A stretch of DNA of 64,000 nt from NCBI RefSeq assembly GCF_044383835.1, contig NZ_JBISEP010000006.1, positions 1 to 64,000 of the forward strand, read 5' to 3'. Made by a program: the position numbers and the translations under genes. Below the pieces are notes generated by a model. It did not search any database. It saw only the letters and a list, made by a program, of their open reading frames with translations, and had not been told where the DNA came from. Every line of letters starts with the position of its first letter. The first letter of the stretch is position 1. This document shows positions 17,123-26,011 of the stretch, piece by piece. This stretch comes from Paraliobacillus sp044383835 (lineage in GTDB: Bacteria > Bacillota > Bacilli > Bacillales > Amphibacillaceae).

Positions 17123-19057
17123 ATGTTTCAGAGAGTAAATAAAGTTCCCTTATATGTGGTAGCTAGCTTATTATTTGGGATCAAAACATATATTGTTTAT
17201 CGATTTTTGTTTAATATTGAATTAGATAATATGATGCAAGAAATAATTTTGTTTATTAATCCATTCGTTTCTGCTTTTTTAGTATTTGCAATTAGTGTGT
17301 GGTTAAAAGAAGAAAGACAAATGAAATTTATCCGATATGCAACTTTATTGGGTTCTTTCATTATATATTTTAATCTAATATTCTATCGTAACTTCACTGA
17401 TTTTCTTACAATACCAGTACTGTTTCAAGGTAGTAATGCTGCTGACTTAGGTTCTAGTATACTAGCACTGATTTACCCTGGTGATATTCTATTGTTCTTA
17501 GACGTAGTTATTATTTGGTATCTAAGTAAAAAATATAAAAATACATTTATTGTTTCTTATCAAAAACGAAAAAAAGCCTTGGCTTTTAGCTTATCTATTG
17601 CGTTTTTATTAGGGAACTATATCTTAGCTGAAATTGAACGTCCACAATTATTACAGCGTACATTTGACCGTGAATATTTGGTGAAGAATATAGGTATCTT
17701 TAATTACCATGTTTATGATGTTGTGCAACAATCAAAATCAAAAGCACAACGTGTATTTGCAGATGGAAATGAGTTAACAGAAATTAAAGCGTATATGAAG
17801 GATAATACAACCGATCAATCGGAAACAGATTTGGCTGGAGTGGCTAAGGATAAAAATTTAATATTTATTTCATTGGAATCGTTGCAAAGTTTTGTAATTA
17901 ATAATACATTGCATGACGAGGAAGTTACACCATTTTTGAATGACTTAATTGATGAAAGTTATTATTTTGAAAACTTTTATCATCAAACAGAGCAAGGAAA
18001 AACTTCTGATTCTGAATTCTTAGTAGAAACAGGATTATATCCTTTACCTAGTGGTGCAGTGTTCTTTACTCATGGACAAAACGAGTACAATTCGACTTCT
18101 GAGCTGTTAAAAGATAACGGATATACCTCGTCTGTCTTACATGCGAATAACAAAAGTTTTTGGAATAGAGACGTTATGTACGATAATTTAGGTATCGATC
18201 AATTTTATGATATTGATGCTTATGAAGTAACAGATGAAAACTCAATTGGCTGGGGCTTAAAAGACAAACCATTCTTTGAGCAGTCGATAAAATATTTACA
18301 GTCACTACCTGAACCTTATTATAGTCGTTTCATTACGTTGACGAATCATTATCCATTTGACCTAGCGGAAGAAGATGCAACGATTGATAAATTTGATTCA
18401 AATTCAAAAACATTAAATCAATATTTCCAAACAGTAAGATACATGGATGAATCGATTAAAGACTTTTTTGATCAATTAAAAGAATCAGGTGAATATGAAA
18501 ATTCAATTATTGTGATGATGGGTGACCACTATGGTATTAGTGATTTTCATGACAAAGCGATGGCACAATATTTAGATAAAGAAAAAATTACACCTTATGA
18601 TCATATTCAACTTCAACGCGTACCGTTTATCGTCCACATACCTGGGGAAAAAGGAAAAACAATTTCTGAAATTGGTGGACAAATTGATGTGAAGCCAACA
18701 TTAATGCACATACTAGGAATAGACGACAGCAATGATTTAAGTTTTGGTACCAATCTATTCAGTGAAAAGCGTAAAGAGTTTGTAGCATTAAGAGATGGAA
18801 GCTTTATAAGTAATGACTATATTTATACAAAAGATCAGTGCTTTAATCGAGAAACAGGAGAATTGATTGTTTCAGATCAAGAAGACTCTGAAGATAATGG
18901 TGAGAAAACAATAGACAGTCATTGTGAACCAATAAAAGAAAAAGTACAACAAGAGCTTACCTATTCTGACCAAATTATTTATGGCGATTTATTTAGATTC
19001 CATGATTTTCAAAATAAAAATCTTGAAAGTGAAGAAAATGAGAAAGAACAACAATAA
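17123..19057 (+). CDS. Lipoteichoic acid synthase-type glycerol phosphate transferase (LtaS/YqgS family)
   Basis: Polymerises glycerol phosphate from phosphatidylglycerol onto the lipoteichoic acid chain outside the membrane. Five N-terminal membrane segments (about residues 5-190) precede a sulfatase-fold catalytic domain. The nucleophile is T294 in QGKTSDSEF, and metal-binding motifs include GDHYGISD. A strong AGGAGG site precedes the ATG. The position matches B. subtilis yqgS, one of four LtaS paralogues there. From sequence alone I cannot say whether this is the main synthase or a stress paralogue, but the ECF-type promoter favours the latter. Confidence 0.92.
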   Translation: MFQRVNKVPLYVVASLLFGIKTYIVYRFLFNIELDNMMQEIILFINPFVSAFLVFAISVWLKEERQMKFIRYATLLGSFIIYFNLIFYRNFTDFLTIPVLFQGSNAADLGSSILALIYPGDILLFLDVVIIWYLSKKYKNTFIVSYQKRKKALAFSLSIAFLLGNYILAEIERPQLLQRTFDREYLVKNIGIFNYHVYDVVQQSKSKAQRVFADGNELTEIKAYMKDNTTDQSETDLAGVAKDKNLIFISLESLQSFVINNTLHDEEVTPFLNDLIDESYYFENFYHQTEQGKTSDSEFLVETGLYPLPSGAVFFTHGQNEYNSTSELLKDNGYTSSVLHANNKSFWNRDVMYDNLGIDQFYDIDAYEVTDENSIGWGLKDKPFFEQSIKYLQSLPEPYYSRFITLTNHYPFDLAEEDATIDKFDSNSKTLNQYFQTVRYMDESIKDFFDQLKESGEYENSIIVMMGDHYGISDFHDKAMAQYLDKEKITPYDHIQLQRVPFIVHIPGEKGKTISEIGGQIDVKPTLMHILGIDDSNDLSFGTNLFSEKRKEFVALRDGSFISNDYIYTKDQCFNRETGELIVSDQEDSEDNGEKTIDSHCEPIKEKVQQELTYSDQIIYGDLFRFHDFQNKNLESEENEKEQQ

Positions 19058-19058
19058 C

Positions 19059-19096
19059 AAAATGAGGACCATTTAGGGGGTCCTCATTTTCTTTTT
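19059..19096 (+). terminator. Strong intrinsic terminator after ltaS
   Basis: A 12-base perfect stem (AAAATGAGGACC and its complement) is followed by CTTTTT. It may also serve the convergent small gene. Confidence 0.92.
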
Positions 19097-19140
19097 AATA
19101 TATTGAACCAATACAAATGATTTCTATAGTAGTGATGTGT

Positions 19141-19302
19141 TTAGAAAAAAGAAGTCATAATTGTTGAAATAGAGAAGAAACCAAATATCAATACGGAAGA
19201 GCCAGTAACTAACAGTGCAGTTAAATTTTTAGATTTCATTTCTTTACAGAACGCTGCACTAGATAGACAAGTAATCATCATTAATGTAAGTGCTAATGGC
19301 AT
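19141..19302 (-). CDS. DUF2759 / YqgW-like small membrane protein
   Basis: A 53-residue frame with start MPLALTLMMITC and end IMTSFF. It has two hydrophobic segments (about residues 3-18 and 28-47) joined by a basic loop, KEMKSKN. A TGAGGT site lies seven bases before the ATG. Size, topology and position next to the YqgX-type hydrolase match the DUF2759 family (B. subtilis yqgW). Function is unknown. It is convergent with ltaS. Confidence 0.72.
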   Translation of the reverse strand: MPLALTLMMITCLSSAAFCKEMKSKNLTALLVTGSSVLIFGFFSISTIMTSFF

Positions 19303-19442
19303 GTGAAAACCTCAATTCTCATTAATAATAAGTATAATATAAAAAATAATATGATATAATTGCGAAATATCACATCACATTTTAAAATAAAAGTTAGTCA
19401 TTGTCGAGCTATTTTTAAAAAATAAAAAAGGATGAGCAAATT

Positions 19443-20060
19443 TTGAACATTAAAGGATTGACTTTAGGTCGGATGGGAACAAATGGATATGTCGTTTATA
19501 AAAACGGTAAAGGTTTGATGATTGATCCTGGTGGCGATGTAGAAATTATCGTTCACTGGTTAGAAAAAAATCAAGTGGCACTGTTAGCTATTTTATTAAC
19601 ACACGCTCACTTTGATCATATTGGTGCTGTGGATGTGCTTAGAGATAAATACAACATACCAGTTTATGTTCATGAACAGGAAAAAAACTGGTTAGGTTCA
19701 CCAGAATGGAATGGATCAGGACTGTTTCCTGTGGATAATATAAGCTGTCGACCAGCAGATCATTTTATTAGTGAAGGAACGATGGAAATAGGTGAATTCA
19801 GTTTTGATGTGTTACATACTCCAGGACATTCTCCAGGTGGAGTTAGTTTTATATTCAATAATGAGAAATATGTGATTTCAGGTGATTGTTTGTTTCAAAA
19901 TGGAATAGGTAGAACAGATTTACCTGGTGGAGACCATGCTACTTTGATCGATAGTATTAGAGAAAAACTGTTCACATTAGCAGGTGACTTTACTATTTTT
20001 CCTGGGCATGGGCCAACAACTACCATTGAGCAGGAGAAGAAATCAAACCCATTTCTATAA
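19443..20060 (+). CDS. yqgX: Metallo-beta-lactamase-fold hydrolase (glyoxalase II-like)
   Basis: A 205-residue hydrolase with the di-metal motif THAHFDHIG, further ligands in HTPGHSPG, GDCLF and FPGHGP, and the common fold of hydroxyacylglutathione hydrolase-like proteins. In Bacillus the natural substrate (possibly S-lactoyl-bacillithiol) is not settled from sequence. A TTG start is used, about eight bases after AAAGGATGA. Upstream of the convergent tRNA-Gln, with a shared terminator. Confidence 0.9.
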   Translation: MNIKGLTLGRMGTNGYVVYKNGKGLMIDPGGDVEIIVHWLEKNQVALLAILLTHAHFDHIGAVDVLRDKYNIPVYVHEQEKNWLGSPEWNGSGLFPVDNISCRPADHFISEGTMEIGEFSFDVLHTPGHSPGGVSFIFNNEKYVISGDCLFQNGIGRTDLPGGDHATLIDSIREKLFTLAGDFTIFPGHGPTTTIEQEKKSNPFL

Positions 20061-20063
20061 TGA

Positions 20064-20100
20064 TAAGGAGCCGCAGACTTGTGTTGCAGCTCCTTTTTTA
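20064..20100. terminator. Bidirectional terminator between yqgX and tRNA-Gln
   Basis: AAGGAGCCGCA pairs with TGCAGCTCCTT (one mismatch or bulge) and T-runs follow on the plus side. The same hairpin can end the minus-strand tRNA transcript. Confidence 0.85.
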
Positions 20101-20172
20101 CTGGGCTAGCTGGATTCGAACCAACGAATAACGGAATCAAAATCCGCTGCCTTACCACTTGGCTATAGCCCA
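20101..20172 (-). tRNA. tRNA-Gln (anticodon TTG)
   Basis: Read on the minus strand, the 72-base sequence starts TGGGCTATAGCC and folds into a cloverleaf. The acceptor TGGGCTA pairs with TAGCCCA, the anticodon loop is TTTTGAT within a GCGGA/TCCGT stem, and the T-arm contains GGTTCGAATCC. The discriminator base is G, and CCA is not encoded. It lies downstream of comGG in the same direction. Confidence 0.95.
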
Positions 20173-20231
20173 TTATGATAATTGTAGTTTATGCAAACTG
20201 TTAGATTATATACACGTCACTAATCACGCCT

Positions 20232-20248
20232 CATGTTGACTCAACATG
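20232..20248. repeat. 17-base palindrome between comGG and tRNA-Gln
   Basis: CATGTTGA and TCAACATG flank a single C. No T-run follows on the minus strand, so it is not a convincing terminator. It could stabilise the 3' end of the comG mRNA or separate it from the tRNA. Confidence 0.5.
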
Positions 20249-20256
20249 GTCACGCT

Positions 20257-20658
20257 TTAGTTTGGAGTTGTATTAGGGATTAGTGGAATACTAATTGACC
20301 ATAATTGCTCTGAATCATTTGTAGTAATCGTTTTAATTGTAATGTACAACATCTCCTCAGTATGTGATTTATAATAAATGATCGCTTCTCCATTTGGAAG
20401 TAGATAGCTTTGTGATAAGAACGGTAAAGTCATTGCTTGATTTTTTAAATCTTTTTGAAGCGAGGAGCTAGCCATTTGTCGCAAAGTTTCCATCTCAATC
20501 TGCTCTATTTGGTAATCAGTCATTTTTCGATTATTTTCTAATAGCGTAATCGATGTGACAGTTGCTAATAACAAAAGGGTTGCGATAAAAGCAATGTAAG
20601 GGAATAAAAAACCTTTCTCATTAAAATTTTTTTTACTGAAATAATATTGTTTTTGCAT
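20257..20658 (-). CDS. comGG: Competence pseudopilus protein ComGG
   Basis: Last gene of the comG operon. A 133-residue protein with a short leader, then a hydrophobic segment (about residues 16-38) after NEKGFLFPY, and a polar C-terminal domain. ComGG lacks a canonical prepilin cleavage motif in many species, as here. Its overlap with comGF indicates coupling. Identification is mainly by operon position and topology. Confidence 0.8.
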   Translation of the reverse strand: MQKQYYFSKKNFNEKGFLFPYIAFIATLLLLATVTSITLLENNRKMTDYQIEQIEMETLRQMASSSLQKDLKNQAMTLPFLSQSYLLPNGEAIIYYKSHTEEMLYITIKTITTNDSEQLWSISIPLIPNTTPN

Positions 20659-21079
20659 AGTGATCTCCAGATAGTGAAGTGATTGTTACATGAATGCCGT
20701 TTTTTACTGTCTTTATTGAAAATTTCTTAATATCTCTTACAAGTATTTCATGCCCTTTTCGATTAACTTGTCTTCGTACAACACTTCCATACAAAGATAT
20801 AGTCACATTCTCCTCTTTATTATTTATTAGATGAACTGTATGTTCTGTATGATAGTCAAAAGTTTGTGTTTGTATTTCGTTATTTAATATATGAAAAAAT
20901 TGCCTAATTGAAAATTCACTTGTATAACTGCTTGTATGAAATAGTTGATAGATAGAAGGAATAAACAATAAAATTGAACTAATGATTAATAACGAAAACA
21001 AAGTATTTACTAGAGAAAAGCCATTCTTAGTCTGGTGGATAATAAAACAAACAGATTTTTTCACTTTTGTTCTTCGCAT
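20633..21079 (-). CDS. comGF: Competence pseudopilus protein ComGF
   Basis: A minor-pseudopilin-like protein with KNGFSLVNTLFSLLII at its membrane segment. The usual glutamate at position 5 after cleavage is replaced by asparagine, as is common in ComGF. The start is uncertain: the ATG giving MRRTKVKK is taken here, a GTG five codons upstream is possible, and neither has a strong ribosome binding site because translation is coupled to comGE. It overlaps both neighbours. Confidence 0.8.
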   Translation of the reverse strand: MRRTKVKKSVCFIIHQTKNGFSLVNTLFSLLIISSILLFIPSIYQLFHTSSYTSEFSIRQFFHILNNEIQTQTFDYHTEHTVHLINNKEENVTISLYGSVVRRQVNRKGHEILVRDIKKFSIKTVKNGIHVTITSLSGDHYAKTILFQ

Positions 21080-21371
21080 TGATCCAATCTGCACATCCTT
21101 TCCAATAAGGTGTATCTAACGAATACTGAATGTTCACTTTTGTTTGCTTGACGGTTATGGTCTCGTTGTTTGGAATTATATTATTACTCGAGCGGGTTAT
21201 TAATTGATCGTGGAGATAAGAGTGGATTTCTCTTTTGTAATATAAATTTATTTGTTCAGTTGTTAATTGGTAAAATATAGGTATAACTGTAAAGGATATT
21301 ATAATAATTAAACTGAATGACACGATTACTTCTGTAAGAACAAATCCATTATGAGTGTTGTTATCGTTCAT
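21027..21371 (-). CDS. comGE: Competence minor pseudopilin ComGE
   Basis: A 114-residue protein with the prepilin-like motif NGFVLTEVIVSFSLII at residues 8-23, containing glutamate at position 5 of the mature form. It is followed by a short polar domain. It overlaps comGD upstream and comGF downstream. Thought to help assemble the transformation pseudopilus with ComGC. Confidence 0.83.
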   Translation of the reverse strand: MNDNNTHNGFVLTEVIVSFSLIIIISFTVIPIFYQLTTEQINLYYKREIHSYLHDQLITRSSNNIIPNNETITVKQTKVNIQYSLDTPYWKGCADWINAKNKSEKICLFYYPPD

Positions 21372-21798
21372 TTACATAACTTCTTCCTTTTCCAAGCGGA
21401 AAAACAATTTCCCACTTGGTGTATTTAGAAATAATTTTAAATCTGCCAGGTCTTTTAATTGTGCCGTGTTTGGAAAAAGATAATGGATTATCGAGAGAAT
21501 AGAGTTTAACCTGCCACTTCTTCGGGATCGAACGTTTAATAATAGGTTTTTCAAATGTACCTTTACGAATTTCGTAGCTGTTACTGTTAGGTTTAATTAA
21601 TAAATATAAACTATTTTTTGTAGTCATCGTATCTTGTTGCATTCGCAGTAAGTCATTTTCAAATAAAGCGTACCATTGCTTAAATTGATACGTATCATAC
21701 GTCCGAAGTTGGATTGATCCTCCTATAACTAAAAGTGTTGATAATAGACTTAGCACGATTAACAATTCCACTAATGAATAGCCATTCTTTTTTATCAT
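21361..21798 (-). CDS. comGD: Competence minor pseudopilin ComGD
   Basis: 145 residues, with a leader ending KNG followed by YSLVELLIVLSLLS, the canonical prepilin peptidase site and methylated N-terminus with Glu5. Cleaved by ComC, encoded elsewhere. It starts within the comGC stop region (four-base overlap). Confidence 0.88.
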   Translation of the reverse strand: MIKKNGYSLVELLIVLSLLSTLLVIGGSIQLRTYDTYQFKQWYALFENDLLRMQQDTMTTKNSLYLLIKPNSNSYEIRKGTFEKPIIKRSIPKKWQVKLYSLDNPLSFSKHGTIKRPGRFKIISKYTKWEIVFPLGKGRSYVNER

Positions 21799-22112
21799 CC
21801 GTCATTATCTACAATAATAATTTCGTTATTTCCGGCTTGATCAAAAGCAAGTCTTTTTTTACCGTTAGAACAAGTATCTGATTGAATATACTGCTTTTCT
21901 ACTAAAGTGCTCACTTTGTTAGGATACGTTCCATAATCCATAACATAAGCTTGTAATTGATTTTCCGTTAATTTCTTTAATGCATTACAACCTTTTGATT
22001 GAACTTCCTGATTTTTGCTAGCTAAGTTTGGGATTAACAAAATTAATAATGTTGTTATGATTGCTAATACGATTAGCATTTCAATTAAAGTAAATCCTTT
22101 TTGATTTTTCAT
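21795..22112 (-). CDS. comGC: Major competence pseudopilin ComGC
   Basis: Main subunit of the DNA-uptake pseudopilus. The 105-residue precursor starts MKNQKGFTLIEMLIVLAII, a textbook type IV prepilin motif with cleavage after G and Glu5. Two cysteines (CNALKK and DTCSNG) can form the stabilising disulfide. The start is set by GGAG eight bases upstream. A longer in-frame extension would overlap comGB and hide this leader. Confidence 0.93.
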   Translation of the reverse strand: MKNQKGFTLIEMLIVLAIITTLLILLIPNLASKNQEVQSKGCNALKKLTENQLQAYVMDYGTYPNKVSTLVEKQYIQSDTCSNGKKRLAFDQAGNNEIIIVDNDG

Positions 22113-22123
22113 CTTATCATCTC

Positions 22124-23164
22124 CTAAATAGTTTGTATAAGTTGGAACATTGGATACAAAAGCGAAATGTATATAAAAATGATGCTGACACCGATAATAA
22201 TAAAAAAGACTGGTTGAATCCATGCAATCGTTTTTTTAACCTTATTTTCTAGACGCTCTAATAGAAAATCAGCATAACCATGCAAATCTACAGCAACATC
22301 TTCTGTATTACTATTTTTTTGAAAAACTATATCGATATCTTTATGAAGTAAATGGAGCGTAGGTAAAATAGTTGCCATTTGTTGACCTGTGGCATAATGA
22401 TTAAGAATTTGTTGGCAATAATAGCTTACTATTTGATGATGCATTTGTTTTGCTAGTATGTGGAAGCTGTCTTTAAGCGATAATCCAGCGTGTAGCAATG
22501 AACTTAAATGAAGGGAAAATAGAAATGTGTTGTACAGTTGAATCATTGTTTTAATGAAAGGAACATGTTGGTAAATCGTTATCTTTGTTTTTATGGTACA
22601 CTTTGTTTGAATTATGAACCAGCAGATAGAAGCAATGATACATAGTAATATCACAAAAATAAGCGTGTTGAAAAAGAAATGAATAGATTTTAAAGAGCTC
22701 ATTGTGAAAGTTGAGACATACGTGGTAGATTGAAACAATTGGATAAAAGCAGGATATACCGATGTCTTAATAAAATATAATAAACAAATAAACATTAAGA
22801 ATAGTGCGATGGGATAACGTATAGCTTGTTTGAATTTTAAAAATAACAAGCTGTTTTTTTCTAATAACAATACACTTTGTTTTAAAGCCTTTGTCATATC
22901 TCCATGTGCACTTGCAAAATAAAGAAATGAAATGATTTTCGTATCAAAATTTGCCTCTTCTAAGGCTGTATCTAATGTTTTTCCATCTTTCAAAGTATGA
23001 ATCATCTGGGTAATCGGTTGCTTCCATTTATGGTTCCATTGCATTGCATACAATGCGTCTATGAGAGGATAATCTTGTTCTAATAGCCTTGTAAGTCGAA
23101 TCAAAAAATGGTTCTGTTCAGACGATGTTAATCTCTTTTGTTTATGTTTTATTAGTAAATCCAT
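22124..23164 (-). CDS. comGB: Competence inner-membrane platform protein ComGB
   Basis: GspF/PilC-family protein of 346 residues with two repeated helical cytoplasmic domains (about residues 15-110 and 215-310) and three membrane segments (about 115-135, 165-190 and 320-342). It anchors pseudopilus assembly and works with the ComGA ATPase. AAGGAGG lies just upstream of the ATG within the end of comGA. Confidence 0.92.
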   Translation of the reverse strand: MDLLIKHKQKRLTSSEQNHFLIRLTRLLEQDYPLIDALYAMQWNHKWKQPITQMIHTLKDGKTLDTALEEANFDTKIISFLYFASAHGDMTKALKQSVLLLEKNSLLFLKFKQAIRYPIALFLMFICLLYFIKTSVYPAFIQLFQSTTYVSTFTMSSLKSIHFFFNTLIFVILLCIIASICWFIIQTKCTIKTKITIYQHVPFIKTMIQLYNTFLFSLHLSSLLHAGLSLKDSFHILAKQMHHQIVSYYCQQILNHYATGQQMATILPTLHLLHKDIDIVFQKNSNTEDVAVDLHGYADFLLERLENKVKKTIAWIQPVFFIIIGVSIIFIYISLLYPMFQLIQTI

Positions 23165-24131
23165 ACGCGTAAGCTTTCCTCCTTAATTGCTTAAAAGTAT
23201 GAAACGTGTGATCGGCTGTTTTTTGACTACCAATCGCTTCATGAAGTAAGTTCCCTTCCAGTAACTCCGATATAGCTGCGCGTGAAGGTGTGTTGTTGAT
23301 TAAAATAGGTAGTAACTCTAAGGATGCTACAGCAATTAAACTTTGTCTAAGGTCTGTTTGACTAATGCCCATTTCTTTTAATCGGTAGATTGTGCCAAAA
23401 GCATCTTTAGCATGTAAAGTTGATAAAACTAAATGGCCAGTATATGCAGCGTGAAAAACAAATTGTGCTGTTTTTTCATCCCTTATTTCACCTACCATAA
23501 TAATATCAGGGTCATGTCTAAGTGCTGCTTTAAGACCAACGTGGTAACTCACACCACTTTTTTCGTTAACTTGAACTTGTAATAAATTTTCTATTTCTTT
23601 TTCGATTGGATCTTCTAATGTAATCGTTTGGTAGGAATGTTCTTTTAACAGTGTTTGAAGTAGGGCATATAACGTTGTTGTTTTTCCGCTTCCTGTTGGT
23701 CCAGTAAATAAAATAACTCCTGAACGGTGGCTGACCCATTTTTTGATTTGTTTTAATTGATACGGGAATAGAAACAGTTGATTTAGTGAGGTAGCTTCAT
23801 TTTGTGGCAATAAACGAATGGCAAGACTTTCAGATTGATGGACTGGTAATGAAGAAATGCGTAATGCTATTGATCTTTTTTGGTAGTTTATAATGATTGC
23901 CCCGTTTTGAGGTTTTCTTTTTTCACCAATATCCATACCGGCTGTGAATTTAAAATAACTTATCAATCTATTATACTGGTTTAAACTTATTTCATTATGG
24001 AGCACTCTTTCACCATGAATTCTAAGATAGATTTTGACCATCGATGAGAATGGACAAAAATGTATGTCGGATGCGTCGTTGTCTAGTGCATCATACAAAA
24101 TTTTTTTTGAAAAAACAGAAGTCGTACTCAT
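23142..24131 (-). CDS. comGA: Competence ATPase ComGA
   Basis: Secretion-ATPase superfamily (GspE/PilB) motor of the DNA-uptake pseudopilus. Walker A GPTGSGKTTTLYAL, Asp box around ITLEDPIE, Walker B DPDIIMVGEIRD and His box GHLVLSTLHAKD are all visible. The ATG giving MSTTSVFSK is chosen because the AAGGGAGGAAAAG site directly precedes it. 329 residues. It heads the comG operon. ComK control is expected from the family, but I could not pick out a clean ComK box. Confidence 0.93.
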   Translation of the reverse strand: MSTTSVFSKKILYDALDNDASDIHFCPFSSMVKIYLRIHGERVLHNEISLNQYNRLISYFKFTAGMDIGEKRKPQNGAIIINYQKRSIALRISSLPVHQSESLAIRLLPQNEATSLNQLFLFPYQLKQIKKWVSHRSGVILFTGPTGSGKTTTLYALLQTLLKEHSYQTITLEDPIEKEIENLLQVQVNEKSGVSYHVGLKAALRHDPDIIMVGEIRDEKTAQFVFHAAYTGHLVLSTLHAKDAFGTIYRLKEMGISQTDLRQSLIAVASLELLPILINNTPSRAAISELLEGNLLHEAIGSQKTADHTFHTFKQLRRKAYAYGFTNKT

Positions 24132-24155
24132 AGCTTTTCCTCCCTTGTAAACTAT

Positions 24156-24184
24156 ACTATACAAACAGGAATTTTAAAAAGCAA
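24156..24184 (-). promoter_or_regulatory. Probable sigma-A promoter of the comG operon
   Basis: On the minus strand TTGCTT and TATAGT are separated by exactly 17 bases, about 25 bases before the comGA start. The match is moderate (4/6 and 5/6). Confidence 0.5.
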
Positions 24185-24227
24185 CTTACAATATCATTAT
24201 CTAATTGGAGCTAATCTGTTTTTATAG

Positions 24228-24258
24228 GTGAACTTCATAACCAGTTATGAAGTTTCAC
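24228..24258. repeat. Inverted repeat upstream of comGA
   Basis: ACTTCATAAC and GTTATGAAGT flank CA, and the match extends outwards to GTGAA/TTCAC with a one-base insertion. It lies about 50 bases upstream of the predicted comG -35, between the divergent comG and aroK. No T-run follows. It looks more like an operator than a terminator. Confidence 0.6.
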
Positions 24259-24447
24259 TAGATTAATACTTGATTTCGCAGAAAAAAACAGTGTAGTAAA
24301 AATATTTTAAACTTTCGAAGGAATAAAAGATTCATGCTATAATAAATAAAATTATCAATCATTATTTAACAATCGTGAGATAATGCGTTGCTTAGATACA
24401 TCAAGTATAATAATCAATTATGTAGAATGATATTGGGGTGAAAGACA

Positions 24448-24948
24448 TTGAAAAGTATTTATTTAATAGGATTTATGGGTAGTGGAAAAACAACTGTTGC
24501 TAAACTGCTCGCCCAAAAACTTGAGTTAGCTGTTCAAGATACAGATCAAATGGTAGAAAATTATTATCAATTGCCGATCAAGAAGGTGTTTGCTAATTAT
24601 GGTGAAGAAGTATTTCGAAAGTATGAACATCACATGTTAACAAAGACCAATCAAAATAATACTATAATAGCTACTGGTGGTGGCATAATAGAATTATCTG
24701 CTAATATCGAGTGGTTATCAAATAAAGAAGTAATTTATTTGAAGACTAGCTGGGCTGAAATTGTTAATCGATTAAAATTTGATCGAAATCGACCGATTTG
24801 GAATGATCAATCTAGGGATAAAGAAAACTTATTAACTCGTAGAGATAGCAAATACAAACAGGCAAGTAAACATGTCGTATATACAGATGATAAGGACACG
24901 AATGAAATCGCGGAAGAAATTATCACACTTATAAAAGAGGTAGGTTAG
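24448..24948 (+). CDS. aroK: Shikimate kinase
   Basis: Phosphorylates shikimate in aromatic amino acid synthesis. 166 residues with P-loop GFMGSGKTTVAKLL, shikimate-binding DTD (DTDQMVE), FR-x-xE (VFRKYEH) and GGG (ATGGGII). It starts with TTG behind GGGGTG. The position next to comG and yqzE is the Bacillus order. Confidence 0.94.
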   Translation: MKSIYLIGFMGSGKTTVAKLLAQKLELAVQDTDQMVENYYQLPIKKVFANYGEEVFRKYEHHMLTKTNQNNTIIATGGGIIELSANIEWLSNKEVIYLKTSWAEIVNRLKFDRNRPIWNDQSRDKENLLTRRDSKYKQASKHVVYTDDKDTNEIAEEIITLIKEVG

Positions 24949-24978
24949 GGCATCCTAGACATAAAGGAGATGGTCTTT

Positions 24979-25179
24979 ATGTCTGGGAATGATATAGTAA
25001 AATATGTTACAACAGAAATTGTAAAATATGCTGGAATGTCAAAAGAAAAAAGGGAACAATACAAGCAAGAAAAGAAAGATAAAAAGAAAGAATCACAATT
25101 TTTTCTATCAAGTAATTGGTTTGGTTTGGTCCCTTTTTCTTTACATGTTTGGTTAAAAAGAAACAAAAATCGTCGATAA
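24979..25179 (+). CDS. yqzE: YqzE family small protein
   Basis: A 66-residue protein with an N-terminal helical part (DIVKYVTTEIVKYAG), a very basic middle (KEKREQYKQEKKDKKK) and a hydrophobic WFGLVPFSLHVW stretch. It matches YqzE, which lies near comG in Bacillus and is transcribed with the late competence genes there. The start is set by AAGGAGATGG before the second ATG. Function is unknown. Confidence 0.85.
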   Translation: MSGNDIVKYVTTEIVKYAGMSKEKREQYKQEKKDKKKESQFFLSSNWFGLVPFSLHVWLKRNKNRR

Positions 25180-25195
25180 CAGCCGAATCATGATT

Positions 25196-26011
25196 TTAAC
25201 TATGCAGTAATTTGAAACTAGTTTGTTGCGTGATGAAAAATAAACCACCATTTACAGCAGAAACATCAATCTTAGGTTGATACATCGCTTCAATGGCCGC
25301 TAATTCCTCTTGATAATGATTTTGGTAACTATCGTCTTCAGATTGGTAAAATTGCTTTAATAAGTTTTTTTCTTTCTCCATTTGATTCCATGAGATAGTT
25401 GCCCATTCATGCTCTTCTTGCTGCAACATTTGTTCCACTAATTGCATAATCCTTTGGTAACTATGTTTTACTTGAATTAGTGGAGTTACTGTATAGCAAA
25501 AATCAGCACTTTTCACATCCCACTCTATATGTTTTATAGCGTGAATAAATTGATTTATTATTGCTCCGTTAACCATATTAATACCAATTGATTTTAATAC
25601 TTCTTTCTTATCCTTCCCTATATAACTAATTTTCAGATTTAACACAAGCCATGGAATGAGTGGTGTGTGTTCCGTTGTCGCAATTGATTGATATAATTTA
25701 ACGTATTTCCCCTTTGATGAGAGTATTTGAAATATTTGCTGCAAACGAGGACTACCGAAATGAACGAATTCATAGTTGTTTTTATCCTCTTCCTCCTTAT
25801 TGTTAGGATCAACCGTAAGATAAAGACTAGAAGGCTCTCCCTTTAGGCCCATCTTTTTAACATATTGCCAGTAGAATGGTCGATTCATTAACTGTTCATC
25901 TAGCTCATTTGAAAGTTGAATAATCAAATCTTGATCGTTTTGGTGCACAATCTCACATTCATTTTCCGTGAAGAAAGTGTATAAAAAATTATGAAGATTC
26001 TTGATTCCCAT
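25196..26011 (-). CDS. yqhG: YqhG family protein
   Basis: A 271-residue soluble protein without membrane segments, matching YqhG by size and by its fixed position after the SNF2 helicase yqhH. Its start overlaps the end of yqhH, so the two are probably translated together and may act together. No catalytic motif is recognised. Confidence 0.85.
   Translation of the reverse strand: MGIKNLHNFLYTFFTENECEIVHQNDQDLIIQLSNELDEQLMNRPFYWQYVKKMGLKGEPSSLYLTVDPNNKEEEDKNNYEFVHFGSPRLQQIFQILSSKGKYVKLYQSIATTEHTPLIPWLVLNLKISYIGKDKKEVLKSIGINMVNGAIINQFIHAIKHIEWDVKSADFCYTVTPLIQVKHSYQRIMQLVEQMLQQEEHEWATISWNQMEKEKNLLKQFYQSEDDSYQNHYQEELAAIEAMYQPKIDVSAVNGGLFFITQQTSFKLLHS

Noticed and set aside
20232..20248. Palindrome between comGG and tRNA-Gln as an intrinsic terminator
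   Set aside because: No T-run follows on the minus strand. Kept only as a repeat.
24165..24447. ComK box upstream of comGA
   Set aside because: Expected from the family, but AAAA-N5-TTTT pairs with the required spacing could not be found by eye.
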